Shown here one piece after another: positions 45,539-53,752 of a DNA stretch of 64,000 nt. This stretch comes from Lysobacter helvus (GTDB taxonomy: Bacteria > Pseudomonadota > Gammaproteobacteria > Xanthomonadales > Xanthomonadaceae): NCBI RefSeq assembly GCF_018406645.1, contig NZ_AP024546.1:124001-188000 (forward strand). The letters are read 5' to 3'. The translations under genes were made by a program, and so were the position numbers. Below the pieces are notes generated by a model. That model saw only the letters and a list, made by a program, of their open reading frames with translations. It made no database searches and was not told the origin of the DNA. The stretch's first letter is position 1. Each line of letters starts with the position of its first letter.

Positions 45539-46591
45539 GTGATCTCGCCGACCACACTTCTTTTCTCCCACCGGAAGGATGAACATATCCTTCCGGTGGT
45601 CAGTCGACTGTCTTCGGATTGTGTCCCTTTATTGATCGACCTTCGCGATCTCGGCAATGGGACCGTTGGCACTGTCCATCCAGGAACGCACAGATTCCCC
45701 AGCTTTCGATTGCCTTCTGGCGAAGCAGTAAGTCTTGCGCATGTTCGAACTGTTTGGTGGCGGAGGCCGACTCATGTGTCTGCGCCCCCCAATTGCGATC
45801 AAACTTATCGAAACTTCATCGAAGTCGAGCAGACGCAGTTTCTGGAGGGCTTGTTAGCCAGCCTCCCCGAAAACTGCAGATTCTTTAACCACCCAGATGT
45901 CCACCGGACGATGGATCGCAAGATCCATCAACTGTGTTTGGCGAGCAGGTGCGGAATGCGCGTTCCGGATACATGTGTCACCAGTGATCCTCTGGAAGCA
46001 GCGCAGTTTCTCGCAAAACACCCGTCTGCGATTTACAAGAGTTTCTGGGGAAGCGAGGCGTTTTGGCAACCAACTCGCGAAGTCGACGCTGTGGTGCGCA
46101 GCTCACTCGATCGCTTGAGGGTCTGTCCGGCCATCTTTCAAGAGAATGTTCAGGGCCCGCTGGATATCCGCGTGACTGTAGTGGAAGAGAGCGTCGTGGC
46201 GGTTGGATTTGATTTGACGAAAAGCCGATACCCAACGGATGTTCGCATTGACACCAAAACGCCCTGCCAGGTCGTTGAGCTTCCGGCGGTCGTTGAGAGC
46301 CAGATCATCACCTTCTGCAAACTTGCGCAGTTGAACTACGCCGCGATTGATCTTCGGAAGACCTCCGATGGAGAGGTTGTGTTTTTTGAAGTCAATCCTG
46401 CGGGGCAGTTCCTCTATCTCGACCTATTAGCTGGCACCGAAGTCGCGGGACTTATGGCGCGAGCGTTGGATTCTCCGATGCCCACAAATGGTGAGCTCTT
46501 GATTGAGCTGGCTGACTCCGAAGGTTCTATCGATTCCAGCTACGACATGCCGATCCACGGAGTCGGATCGCCCGTCACGCACTTGACGTAG
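45539..46591 (+). CDS. MvdD-like ATP-grasp peptide macrocyclase
   Basis: 350 residues from a GTG at 45539 (the only good start after the in-frame precursor stop). Start LLFSHRKDEHILPVV matches the MvdC/MvdD beginning (hydrophobic strand, then xSxDxH). ATP-grasp features: MDRKIHQL (125-132), GMRVPDTCVTSDP (139-151), IYKSF (Lys167), PLDIRVTVV (208-215), FFEVNPAGQFLYLD (282-295) with the metal Glu and Asn. By family it should activate Asp/Glu side chains of the precursor as acyl phosphates and close ester or amide rings with Thr/Ser/Lys. No transporter, protease or acetyltransferase gene is adjacent. Confidence 0.85.
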   Translation: MISPTTLLFSHRKDEHILPVVSRLSSDCVPLLIDLRDLGNGTVGTVHPGTHRFPSFRLPSGEAVSLAHVRTVWWRRPTHVSAPPNCDQTYRNFIEVEQTQFLEGLLASLPENCRFFNHPDVHRTMDRKIHQLCLASRCGMRVPDTCVTSDPLEAAQFLAKHPSAIYKSFWGSEAFWQPTREVDAVVRSSLDRLRVCPAIFQENVQGPLDIRVTVVEESVVAVGFDLTKSRYPTDVRIDTKTPCQVVELPAVVESQIITFCKLAQLNYAAIDLRKTSDGEVVFFEVNPAGQFLYLDLLAGTEVAGLMARALDSPMPTNGELLIELADSEGSIDSSYDMPIHGVGSPVTHLT

Positions 46592-46649
46592 GACTTGACG
46601 GTTTCTCGCAGCCCGCGTTGTGCGCTGCACCAGCAGGCTTGTGTGGTGG

Positions 46650-46740
46650 ATTCCGGCTTAAGAGGCACTTATGCCCATTTATCAACGGGTTAGCTCAGCC
46701 CGTAGCCCTTGATCCGATAGGTCTTTCCGCTCGCCCCGAG
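46650..46740 (+). repeat. 91-bp island repeat, copy A (internal)
   Basis: ATTCCGGCTTA ... TCAACGGGTTAGCT ... GTAGCCCTTGATCCGATAGG then TCTTTCCGCTCG and CCCGAG; matches 53560-53650 next to attR with few changes. It is followed by AGCGTCG, the same heptamer that begins the att repeat, so it may be a decayed attachment end. Confidence 0.85.
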
Positions 46741-46789
46741 TGCAGAGCGTCGTGGATCTGCAAAGTCATGGGCGGTCAGCGCGGCCTCC

Positions 46790-46866
46790 CCTCTATGGAG
46801 TTCCTCCGGCCAGTCGTCCAATTCGGATCAGTGGGATTGCGCTGGTGGCGATGGATCTAGGACTTC
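46790..46866 (+). repeat. 77-bp island repeat, copy 2
   Basis: Same length, orientation and ends (CCTCTATGGAG ... CTAGGACTTC) as copy 1, with roughly 85% identity by eye. Confidence 0.9.
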
Positions 46867-47069
46867 GAACTCTCGGGTTTGCTGGGCTGCCACGATGCAG
46901 GGGGCGGATACTTTCGCTGGCATAGTTACTATCGCTAGGCGAGACGGCCGCTTGGGCGGGTGAATAGACGAGCCCCCGATAGACGGCGCTGGATTTCACT
47001 GTTGATGGCGACTCTCCGCGCAAGAATCCGCCCCGTGGCAGCGTTTGCCGGCGCCCCGGAGGATGCATC

Positions 47070-47606
47070 ATGAACAAGATCGTGGCTCCGTTCTTCGCAC
47101 TCGGCTTGGTCGCAGGGGTGACCCAGGCACAAGACACACTGGATGGCCCCGACACTCGATTGTGGGCGCTACCTGCGACAGCTTGCGTGGCGAACACGCC
47201 AACCGATGAAGCGTTGCTACTCAGGTCGATCGAAGGCCTCCGAAACACGAGTGCTACCCGAACTGTGTGGGTGACGTGCTCTGTGCCGATGCCCAACCTC
47301 GTAGTCCTGCCCAATGACGACATTCGTGTCGTGCGCACAAGGATGTCTTTCGCGACCTCGCTGTCGCGCGTAACCATGCCCTGCAAGGCCGCTGTCAACA
47401 TAGGCGCTCCCGGCATCGATTTCGTTTACTTCTGGGGCCAAGCAACCACGAATACCGAGTCGCGAACAGGGTCCGTGCAGATCGAAACGGGCACAGGCCG
47501 ATTCACCGCGTCCGTGTTCGGGATCACTTGCAAGATTCCGCAGTCGTCGACGCTAACCGAACTTGAAGTGCTCGTCCGCGCAACCAACTTCATTCAGATC
47601 GAGTAG
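47070..47606 (+). CDS. Secreted hypothetical protein
   Basis: 178 residues with GGAGG seven bases before ATG. Sec signal peptide (MNKIVAPFFALGLVAGVTQAQ, cleaved about residue 20). The mature part is beta-rich with four cysteines (ACVAN, VTCSV, MPCKAA, ITCKI), compatible with two disulfides. No family recognised. It sits alone between 77-bp repeats, as its own cargo module. Confidence 0.72.
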   Translation: MNKIVAPFFALGLVAGVTQAQDTLDGPDTRLWALPATACVANTPTDEALLLRSIEGLRNTSATRTVWVTCSVPMPNLVVLPNDDIRVVRTRMSFATSLSRVTMPCKAAVNIGAPGIDFVYFWGQATTNTESRTGSVQIETGTGRFTASVFGITCKIPQSSTLTELEVLVRATNFIQIE

Positions 47607-47653
47607 TCCGGCTTTGAGGGGCGTGTCTGCTCAGGAAAAAAGCGGACATGCGC

Positions 47654-47729
47654 CGCGTACGGGCTTCACTCGGCCAGCCGACCCGTCGGGCGAGTAGGAA
47701 GATACGGATGGTTGAGACTCTAGGACTTC
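47654..47729 (+). repeat. 77-bp-type repeat, degenerate copy 5
   Basis: Only CGGCCAG and the terminal CTAGGACTTC are clearly shared, at the right spacing. Low-identity relic of the same family. Confidence 0.45.
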
Positions 47730-47759
47730 CATTCCAACTCAGCACAAGCGAGCAAGAAA

Positions 47760-48224
47760 ATGCAATACGCATCCCGCAATGAGGCCCTCGGCTTCGCTGC
47801 TCGCACCCGTAGAAATTTAGAGTGCATTGACGCGGCATATGAGGCAGGTGATGCGGTTCATCCGACTACACAGTTGGTTGTCTCGTTGCTTGGCCTGGTG
47901 GTTGTTCCGCACGAACGGAACTTGGTTAAGCAGCTTGGGGTCATGAGTCTCGCTTCCCTGCAAGCAGGTGGCTGGCCCCAATGGACCTTTGAGCTACAGA
48001 TCTGTGAAACGTTAGCGCAACTTTTTCGCCATCTCAGGAATGCGATCGCACATGGACGTTTCTCGTTCAACTCGGACAGCACGGATATCTCGGACGTGGT
48101 GATTTCTGTCGAAGATTACCGGCCCGGTCAAGACGCTCCATATTGGCGCGCGACAATATCCGCCGTAGACCTAAAGGACTTCTGCCTGAGATTCATTGAT
48201 CTCGTAGAGCAGACCTTGGGTTGA
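47760..48224 (+). CDS. HEPN-domain protein (pEK499_p136-like)
   Basis: 154 residues, mostly helical. The signature LRNAIAHGRFSF gives R93-x4-H98, the HEPN ribonuclease motif, in the context usual for the pEK499_p136-like group. HEPN proteins often cut RNA in toxin-antitoxin, abortive-infection or CRISPR settings. No small antitoxin gene is evident next to it; it stands alone between 77-bp repeats. Confidence 0.68.
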   Translation: MQYASRNEALGFAARTRRNLECIDAAYEAGDAVHPTTQLVVSLLGLVVVPHERNLVKQLGVMSLASLQAGGWPQWTFELQICETLAQLFRHLRNAIAHGRFSFNSDSTDISDVVISVEDYRPGQDAPYWRATISAVDLKDFCLRFIDLVEQTLG

Positions 48225-48243
48225 CGCTAAGTGCGTCGTGTAC

Positions 48244-48320
48244 CCTCTATGGAGTTCCTCCGGCCTGTCGTCCAGTTCGGTCCAGTGGCACGGCGCGAGC
48301 GGTGCTGGCCCTAGGACTTC
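48244..48320 (+). repeat. 77-bp island repeat, copy 3
   Basis: CCTCTATGGAGTTCCTCCGG ... CTAGGACTTC, exactly 77 bp. Its right end (CTA at 48311) supplies the stop codon of the convergent HNH gene, so that gene's end was formed at the repeat boundary. Confidence 0.88.
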
Positions 48321-48877
48321 GCTACTTCGGGCGTCTTGGGCGATTGCACGAACGCCGCATCGAGCTTCCGATACATCGAAAGCGCCTTCTCGGCTTCGGT
48401 TTTGATGTTCTCGTACAACGCTTCGGCGATTACTCGAATCGCGTGACGCTCATGATTGGTTAGCGCTGGATAGTTATATTTGGCGACATGACCCAAGATC
48501 TTCGAGTAGCGGGACATGTACTCCTCGGAGCCCTCCCCTCCGCACACGTGAGCGAGGTGCGCTTCCCAGGGAACGTACTGATTGTTCACATCTCTCGCGC
48601 GCTTGTTACACGGCCTGCAGACCGGCACCACGTTGCCTGGATGATGGAGCCCATATTCGGTGCGATTGAACATAACCAGATGTTCGATCTGCATCGGGGC
48701 AAGTGTCCCGCAGTAGGCGCACATGCCACCGAAGTCATCACATATTCGAAGCCATGTGGCCTTGCCGCTACCCGATCCGGTATTGAAGGCTTTGCCGAGG
48801 TAGTGCTGGCCCACGGAGGTTAGGAACGAGCGAACAGCAGTGTTGGCTGCGTCTGACGGAGTGTTGTAAACGGTCAC
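48311..48877 (-). CDS. HNH endonuclease
   Basis: 188 residues from a GTG at 48877. Zinc-HNH core: MCAYCGTL, MQIEHLVMFNRTEYGLHHPGNVVPVCRPCNKRA (His, Asn and the second CxxC). The C-terminal half is helical. Last of four minus-strand genes, 21 bp after the HEPN/Toprim gene. Confidence 0.82.
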   Translation of the reverse strand: MTVYNTPSDAANTAVRSFLTSVGQHYLGKAFNTGSGSGKATWLRICDDFGGMCAYCGTLAPMQIEHLVMFNRTEYGLHHPGNVVPVCRPCNKRARDVNNQYVPWEAHLAHVCGGEGSEEYMSRYSKILGHVAKYNYPALTNHERHAIRVIAEALYENIKTEAEKALSMYRKLDAAFVQSPKTPEVAKS

Positions 48878-48898
48878 GGAGATGGTCTCGATTCTGGC

Positions 48899-50200
48899 TT
48901 AATCACGAAATGCAGAAAATATCGCGCGCAGTATCGTGTCGATACCCGACCAGTCCTGCTGAACAACGGCGCTCGAATCTTGCCGCGCGGCGGCGACCTT
49001 GCGCACAAATGCTGCATGAAGTTCATTCTTCCCCAATACCTCGCCTTGATATCCAGCGACAGCTTCTACGTACCCCTTCCATTGCACTGGTGCGAGCGAC
49101 CCGTCGTCTCGGGCTAACACATCAACTCCCAGATACAACTCAATGCTCGCTGCGAGCCCATTGACATCAAGGTTAGTGTTTCCGCTCGGTCCGAGAGTCG
49201 GATAGCTACGCAGTAGATCGATATCGGGATATCTGAGAACAGCGATATTAGAAGGCAATCGTAATTGCGCCAACGATCTGATCGCGTCCCGAGCTGCTGA
49301 GTCGTTATCAAAAATTGCAATGATACGGTTGCCAATACCAGCCCCTGCGAAACCTTTGACCAAGGACGCAAGCTGACCTGCCCCTCCGGGGATTCGCGTT
49401 CCACCGAAGTCCAGAAACGAGTAGTATCCAGCCAAGTGCGGGTAAAGCAACTCCAGAGATGCCTTGAGCACTACCGTGTCTGTTACGCCTTCTGTGAGAA
49501 CGATTCGATTGGCATTCTCTAGGTGACCAATAGTCAACGAATCGATCGACTGCTTGCAGACGGAGTCATTCGAGTCGTAGTAGCCGCCATCAATCAGGTC
49601 CGTAATGTCTTGGGCCACTTCACTTGGCTTTTGTGCCACCTCGCATGCAACGCGAATAAGGCAGCGCACATCTGACGTAAAGAAGCCGAACAGGTATTCT
49701 TCGTTATCCTCCAAAACATACTTCACAGCGGTCGAAAGACCTGTCCTCCCGCAATCATCAAACGGAGATGGACGGAGTCCTTCCGCAATCACCATCTTTA
49801 GAGCGACGAGATACTCATCAAAGGAAAGTTCTTTAAGAACCTCGACCTTGTCGATGAACCAGGTCGCATCAGGCTCTTCTGCGGCCCACTCCTTGTACAT
49901 TTCCAATTCTGCCTGACGACCCGCCTCGAACTCACGACGCGCCCTGGTGAGGGTGAATCCCATTATCTCCAGCCGTGCCACCACTGCGCCTGTGTCACAT
50001 GCGTATTCCGTGGCGGTTTCGACTTGACCAGCATCGTCTGAGTAAGCATCGCCCCAAATGAGCGCGTTCCTCGAGCCCAGGTCCCGAGCGAAGACTCTTT
50101 TATCCTCTTCACGGAACACAGTCATCGCCTCCGGCACGACCGCACTCTTGCTACTAATAAGTGGGTAGCCGGCAACGCAAAAGTCTGTATATGTGCCCAT
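48899..50200 (-). CDS. HEPN/Toprim-associated protein
   Basis: 433 residues. The N-terminus (MGTYTDFCVAGYPLISSKS) matches the domain that precedes HEPN/Toprim fusions. A Toprim domain follows with the catalytic Glu in IVLTEGVTDTVVL (about residue 238) and the DxD in IIAIFDNDSAARDA (about residue 299). Toprim proteins of this kind cleave DNA or RNA in defence systems. It is 34 bp after a HEPN gene and 21 bp before an HNH gene, on the same strand. Confidence 0.75.
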   Translation of the reverse strand: MGTYTDFCVAGYPLISSKSAVVPEAMTVFREEDKRVFARDLGSRNALIWGDAYSDDAGQVETATEYACDTGAVVARLEIMGFTLTRARREFEAGRQAELEMYKEWAAEEPDATWFIDKVEVLKELSFDEYLVALKMVIAEGLRPSPFDDCGRTGLSTAVKYVLEDNEEYLFGFFTSDVRCLIRVACEVAQKPSEVAQDITDLIDGGYYDSNDSVCKQSIDSLTIGHLENANRIVLTEGVTDTVVLKASLELLYPHLAGYYSFLDFGGTRIPGGAGQLASLVKGFAGAGIGNRIIAIFDNDSAARDAIRSLAQLRLPSNIAVLRYPDIDLLRSYPTLGPSGNTNLDVNGLAASIELYLGVDVLARDDGSLAPVQWKGYVEAVAGYQGEVLGKNELHAAFVRKVAAARQDSSAVVQQDWSGIDTILRAIFSAFRD

Positions 50201-50234
50201 AAGTTGATGCTCAGCCCATCGCTCAATGGCTCAC

Positions 50235-51608
50235 TTAAGGTCCGTCCGGAACTGCGAGAAGAGTGTTCCGAAAGGTGTCTCGATCATCGACGCCATTAGA
50301 ATTTGCATAGCGGTCAAGCTCAATCGCATATGACGCCAATATTGCGGATGCCAGAACATCAGCCTTCGCTCTTTCGGTCCGAAGACGTTCTTCTAGCGCC
50401 AAAATTGAACCATGCGCGATCCCAGATCGGTACTTATAAATGCGGGCTACGAGCTGCTTAAGAGTAGTTCCGTCCCCAACTACTGAGCGGGAATACGGAA
50501 TCTGAAGGAGCCGAGCCGCAAGCTCTAGAATTCCCCGATCTTCCAGACCGCCGGAAAGGATGTCCATCGCGATCGCAAAACTCACTATGGCGGTGAAGTC
50601 CGCTTCCTCGGAACAGCCACGCCCATACCAGTGCACCGCGTTGACCCATCTTTCTGACAGTTTCCGGCATGGAGCCATTTCCGGGTTTGCGAGCAAGGGA
50701 ATAATGATTCGTCTTCCCGCTGCGTCTCGGAGGCCCTCACTTTGTTTCAGTACGGTCTGACCCATACCCGGGGCGCCCGAAAGACCAGGCGGGTTAAATG
50801 AGGTTCCGATTGCTAAATCGGCGTTATCGCGCTGCGTTAAACGGTTTGCGTTTATGGGAGGCGCATGGTCTACGGCTAAACACAGCCGGCTGTTGTGCGA
50901 ATGGGGCACGACCAGACGCAGTGTATCGACTGCGGCACGCACAGCGATCAAGGCACGTCTGTGAGACTCCTCCCGTTCAAACCCATCGGTTGTAACGCAC
51001 GCTACCCATTGATCGGAATGAACGGAGCGCGCGACGACATTTGCGGTGCGCGAAAGGCTCTCTTCTTTTGAATCCCCTGACCAGCGTTCAAGCACTTCGC
51101 ACATCCATGACGAACTCTGGCCACGAAGGCGCTCAACTTCTGCGAGCCAGTTCGCGGGAGAGCGGAACCAGACAGTTCCAACGTTGAAATCGGCTGCCTC
51201 CTGCCCGAGAAAAAGCCACACAGCAAAATAATGCGTCAGTTTGAGCTTTTGTTGATTCAATCGATCGCTCAAACGTTCCTTGTATCTTGCTAGATTCGCA
51301 TTTTCGTTGCCCGATTGAGCGAACTCATTCAAGAGCTCTCCCAGGGCCTTAGCCGCTTCGTGGCGAATAGTTTCTTGGCTAACAGTCCGATTGGTGCTCT
51401 GATCATTGGCTTGTAAGGCATCTGCTATTTGAACAATAGCGTTCATTCCCACACGGCTGGTTCTGTAAAAGCCGAGCCCATCGCCTGCTGGAATAGTCGG
51501 CCCGAAAGGCTCGTCAGGCAACTCCTGTGCCCATGTATCGAACGAGCTTCCATGCATTGACAAAGTCTCGTTGATTGCGATGCCGAGGAGATCCACCAGT
51601 CTAGGCAT
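50235..51608 (-). CDS. HEPN-domain protein (ApeA-like C-terminus)
   Basis: 457 residues from ATG 51608 (MPRLVD), which is six bases after AAGGA; ATG 51614 is too close to that site. The C-terminal third contains IYKYRSGIAHGS (R-x4-H) in the setting of Apea-like HEPN domains, preceded by SFAIAMDILSGG. The N-terminal two thirds are not recognised. It probably acts as an RNase effector with the Toprim partner downstream. Confidence 0.62.
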   Translation of the reverse strand: MPRLVDLLGIAINETLSMHGSSFDTWAQELPDEPFGPTIPAGDGLGFYRTSRVGMNAIVQIADALQANDQSTNRTVSQETIRHEAAKALGELLNEFAQSGNENANLARYKERLSDRLNQQKLKLTHYFAVWLFLGQEAADFNVGTVWFRSPANWLAEVERLRGQSSSWMCEVLERWSGDSKEESLSRTANVVARSVHSDQWVACVTTDGFEREESHRRALIAVRAAVDTLRLVVPHSHNSRLCLAVDHAPPINANRLTQRDNADLAIGTSFNPPGLSGAPGMGQTVLKQSEGLRDAAGRRIIIPLLANPEMAPCRKLSERWVNAVHWYGRGCSEEADFTAIVSFAIAMDILSGGLEDRGILELAARLLQIPYSRSVVGDGTTLKQLVARIYKYRSGIAHGSILALEERLRTERAKADVLASAILASYAIELDRYANSNGVDDRDTFRNTLLAVPDGP

Positions 51609-51706
51609 ATGCATTCCTTTTACTTTTAGGGAGTTTCGCTGGTTTTAGTACTTCACTCCGTGAAAAGTACCGGACCATCTAGGGCACATCGTGGAGGGGA
51701 GGCAGC

Positions 51707-52723
51707 TCAGACTTGATCGACAACTCGCATCAGTACTTCGGACGTCTCAAGCTGTTGCCGACGGCTTCGATCGACAGCGGCCCTCAGATCCGCAGATCTC
51801 CCCAAAATCCGTGTGATTTCCGGCTCCGCATTTCGCGCCCCGGTTGTAATCCGAATCGATAAGTCAGCCACCGGATCTTCCGAGACCGTAATAAGGCAAT
51901 CGAGGACCTCGTCCACCGCATCTGGCGCCAACGACATTCCGTCAAGCGCGACAGCTTGGGCTCCGGGAAATGAGTTCATGCGGACCGGAAATGCTTCGCG
52001 CTTCTGATGTACTGAAACTTTCGCCTCCCCGGTGTCGCCCCACCACACTGACATGTAGGGCTTCTCGGCTAGCACCGCCCCTGTGTTTGCGATGGCTAGA
52101 GAGAACGCCAGCACCAGCCTGTCATCTTGTTGATGCTGGGGACGCCTAGCCGGAAGTGAGACGAACTGGAGTGCAACTTTTGCTCTCGGAGGACGTCCAA
52201 AAAGGCCTGCAAGGGCGTCATGCGGAATCACCTCGAAAGACGACCCACTTCGCAAATAGTAGTTCCTTAAACCGGGCGCCTCAGCTCGAAGTGGAGCCCG
52301 AGATGATTGCGGCACAAGGGTTACAACAAATCCGCCGACCTCGCCCTCGTTTGTAACCGCTATGTTTTCGACCCCGTCATGCGGCGGCACTGTGAGTCTT
52401 GAAATCGCCGACTCAAGTCGGGAACGAAATGCCTGAGCGTTGTGTACCGGATGTAGTGTCGCCGCAAGATCAGCACCATCAGGCCTAGCGGCACATTCAA
52501 CACCCCAGACGACTACTCCGCCAGCACTATTTCCGAACCCCGCGATTGCCTTTGACAAGTTCTTATTATCGCTAGCGTGAAGAACGTTCCCGCCGCCATT
52601 GTCGCCAGACTTCTTAAAGTCCAGAAACAGTTCCTCAGAAACTCGATCTGCAAGCATGGCGTTGATCTCTGCCATCCCTCCAGCTCGTATCCGTTCGAAT
52701 AGGTCGCGAGCACGGGACATCAC
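51707..52723 (-). CDS. AlbA_2/Schlafen-type protein
   Basis: 338 residues, with AGGAGG before GTG 52723/ATG 52720. The N-terminal AlbA_2 fold (SEELFLDFKKSG, NKNLSKAIAGFGNSAGGVVVWGVE) is the Schlafen AlbA_2 core, often linked to RNA or DNA binding and to defence. The C-terminal half (about 185-338) is beta-rich and unrecognised. First gene of the four-gene run AlbA_2 - HEPN - HEPN/Toprim - HNH. Confidence 0.75.
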   Translation of the reverse strand: MMSRARDLFERIRAGGMAEINAMLADRVSEELFLDFKKSGDNGGGNVLHASDNKNLSKAIAGFGNSAGGVVVWGVECAARPDGADLAATLHPVHNAQAFRSRLESAISRLTVPPHDGVENIAVTNEGEVGGFVVTLVPQSSRAPLRAEAPGLRNYYLRSGSSFEVIPHDALAGLFGRPPRAKVALQFVSLPARRPQHQQDDRLVLAFSLAIANTGAVLAEKPYMSVWWGDTGEAKVSVHQKREAFPVRMNSFPGAQAVALDGMSLAPDAVDEVLDCLITVSEDPVADLSIRITTGARNAEPEITRILGRSADLRAAVDRSRRQQLETSEVLMRVVDQV

Positions 52724-53080
52724 TTCTACCTCCTAAGTAGAGCCATCGAGGTTCAAGGCGCGCGGGTGCACCATCGGGATGCCTCGTGGAGCTTATCCGC
52801 GCAGTCGCCTCGGATCACACTTGTATTGCGCAGATGGCGGCTGTTCTAGGACTTGCCCAATAGCAGCGGAACCAATGATGCGGTGCATCAGAGAATTTTT
52901 CGCGTGCTCGGCAGGTCCCCATCCACTTGGGATCGTTCAGACGCAAGGATGGCGACGGCACTTGGAAAGGCGGCCTTGGTCGGTCCTTCATTGATTCGCC
53001 AATTTGACTCATTGCGGCTACGTCCGCAGCATTGACGTCACGACCAATTTCGGGTCGTCGCTTTTAAAAAAGGAATTCTA
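52724..53080. other. Gene-free stretch with degenerate 77-bp repeat
   Basis: No gene supported. 52782-52855 is a decayed copy of the 77-bp repeat; the rest probably carries promoters for the AlbA_2 gene (minus) and the 143-residue protein (plus). Confidence 0.55.
52782..52855 (+). repeat. 77-bp-type repeat, degenerate copy 4
   Basis: CCTCGTGGAG ... GCAGTCG ... CGGATCA ... ATTGCGCAGA ... CTAGGACTTG, 74 bp; same order of blocks as copy 1. Confidence 0.65.
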
Positions 53081-53512
53081 GTGACTCGGGAAAGATTTCT
53101 CGTCAAATCCTTCGGTGACAATCCTGAGGGCGCGAGGGTTGGTCTTGTCAAATTGCTGGAGATGTTGGAAACAGCCAAAAGTGGCGTAGTGGTGGTTCCC
53201 AGGCTAGGCGACTTGAAGCACTCGATGCTTGTCGACATTTTGGGCGAGGAGAAGACGGCGCAGTTCATCAAACAGAGAGAGATCGTGTTTAGCGACGGAA
53301 AGAAGATCTCTTTGTGTTCATTGACGACGCTCAAGAACCATAAGTATTCCAACGCTTATTTGGCGTTGTGGGGTTCAAAAGAGACCATTGCAGCGATTGA
53401 ACCACTAGGGACTTGGAGTGCTTTAGTGCTTGTCACCTGGTTGCCGAAGGACAGCGAGCAATGGCAGAAGGACCACGCAGTCACAGTCCTGTATGACGAT
53501 GGAAAGGGCTAG
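53081..53512 (+). CDS. Hypothetical protein (143 aa)
   Basis: GTG start with AAGGA six bases upstream. Soluble alpha/beta protein with no signal peptide or recognisable motif (GVVVVPRLGDLKHSMLVDILG, HKYSNAYLALWGSKETIAAIE). Last cargo gene before attR. Function unknown. Confidence 0.65.
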   Translation: MTRERFLVKSFGDNPEGARVGLVKLLEMLETAKSGVVVVPRLGDLKHSMLVDILGEEKTAQFIKQREIVFSDGKKISLCSLTTLKNHKYSNAYLALWGSKETIAAIEPLGTWSALVLVTWLPKDSEQWQKDHAVTVLYDDGKG

Positions 53513-53559
53513 AAGTGCGCTTAAGACGTTGGTGCGCCGCACCACAACGGCCGTCGACA

Positions 53560-53650
53560 ATTCCGGCTTACCTGGCACTTATCCCATTAATCAACGGGTT
53601 AGCTACCCCAGGTAGCCCTTGATCCGATAGGTCTTTCCGCTCGGCCCGAG
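53560..53650 (+). repeat. 91-bp island repeat, copy B (next to attR)
   Basis: Partner of 46650-46740. Ends seven bases before the attR repeat, so it is probably the right arm of the element's attP (integrase arm sites). Confidence 0.85.
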
Positions 53651-53656
53651 GGGGTA

Positions 53657-53713
53657 AGCGTCGCGTTCGCAATGCGAAGGTCGGGAGTTCGATCCTCCTC
53701 CGCTCCACCACGA
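53657..53713 (+). repeat. attR: 57-bp copy of the tRNA-Ala 3' end
   Basis: Identical to 28160-28216. Lacks the 5' acceptor and D arm, so it is not a working tRNA gene. Marks the right end of the island; 25,497 bp separate equivalent bases of the two copies. Confidence 0.95.
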
Positions 53714-53721
53714 ATCAAGCG

Positions 53722-53752
53722 AAGGGCCGCGCAAGCGGCCCTTTTCTTTTTT
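53722..53752 (+). terminator. Original tRNA-Ala terminator, displaced by the island
   Basis: AAGGGCCGC GCAA GCGGCCCTT stem followed by TTCTTTTTT. It directly follows attR and is likely the terminator that stood behind tRNA-Ala before integration. Confidence 0.85.

Larger units (their letters stand above)
46592..47069. other. Gene-free stretch carrying two island repeats
   Basis: No gene is supported. Contains copy A of the 91-bp element (46650-46740) and copy 2 of the 77-bp element (46790-46866). Short reading frames here are just translations of the repeats. Confidence 0.7.

Noticed and set aside
46618-46860. 80-residue frame downstream of the ATP-grasp gene
   Set aside because: It is just the translation of the 91-bp and 77-bp repeats.
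41956-52855. Integron gene-cassette array
   Set aside because: The 77-bp repeats lack RYYYAAC/GTTRRRY core sites and attC symmetry, and no IntI is present. Kept as a cassette-like observation only.
53641-53716. Second tRNA-Ala gene
   Set aside because: Only the 3' 54 nt are present; the acceptor 5' strand and D arm are missing, so it is attR.
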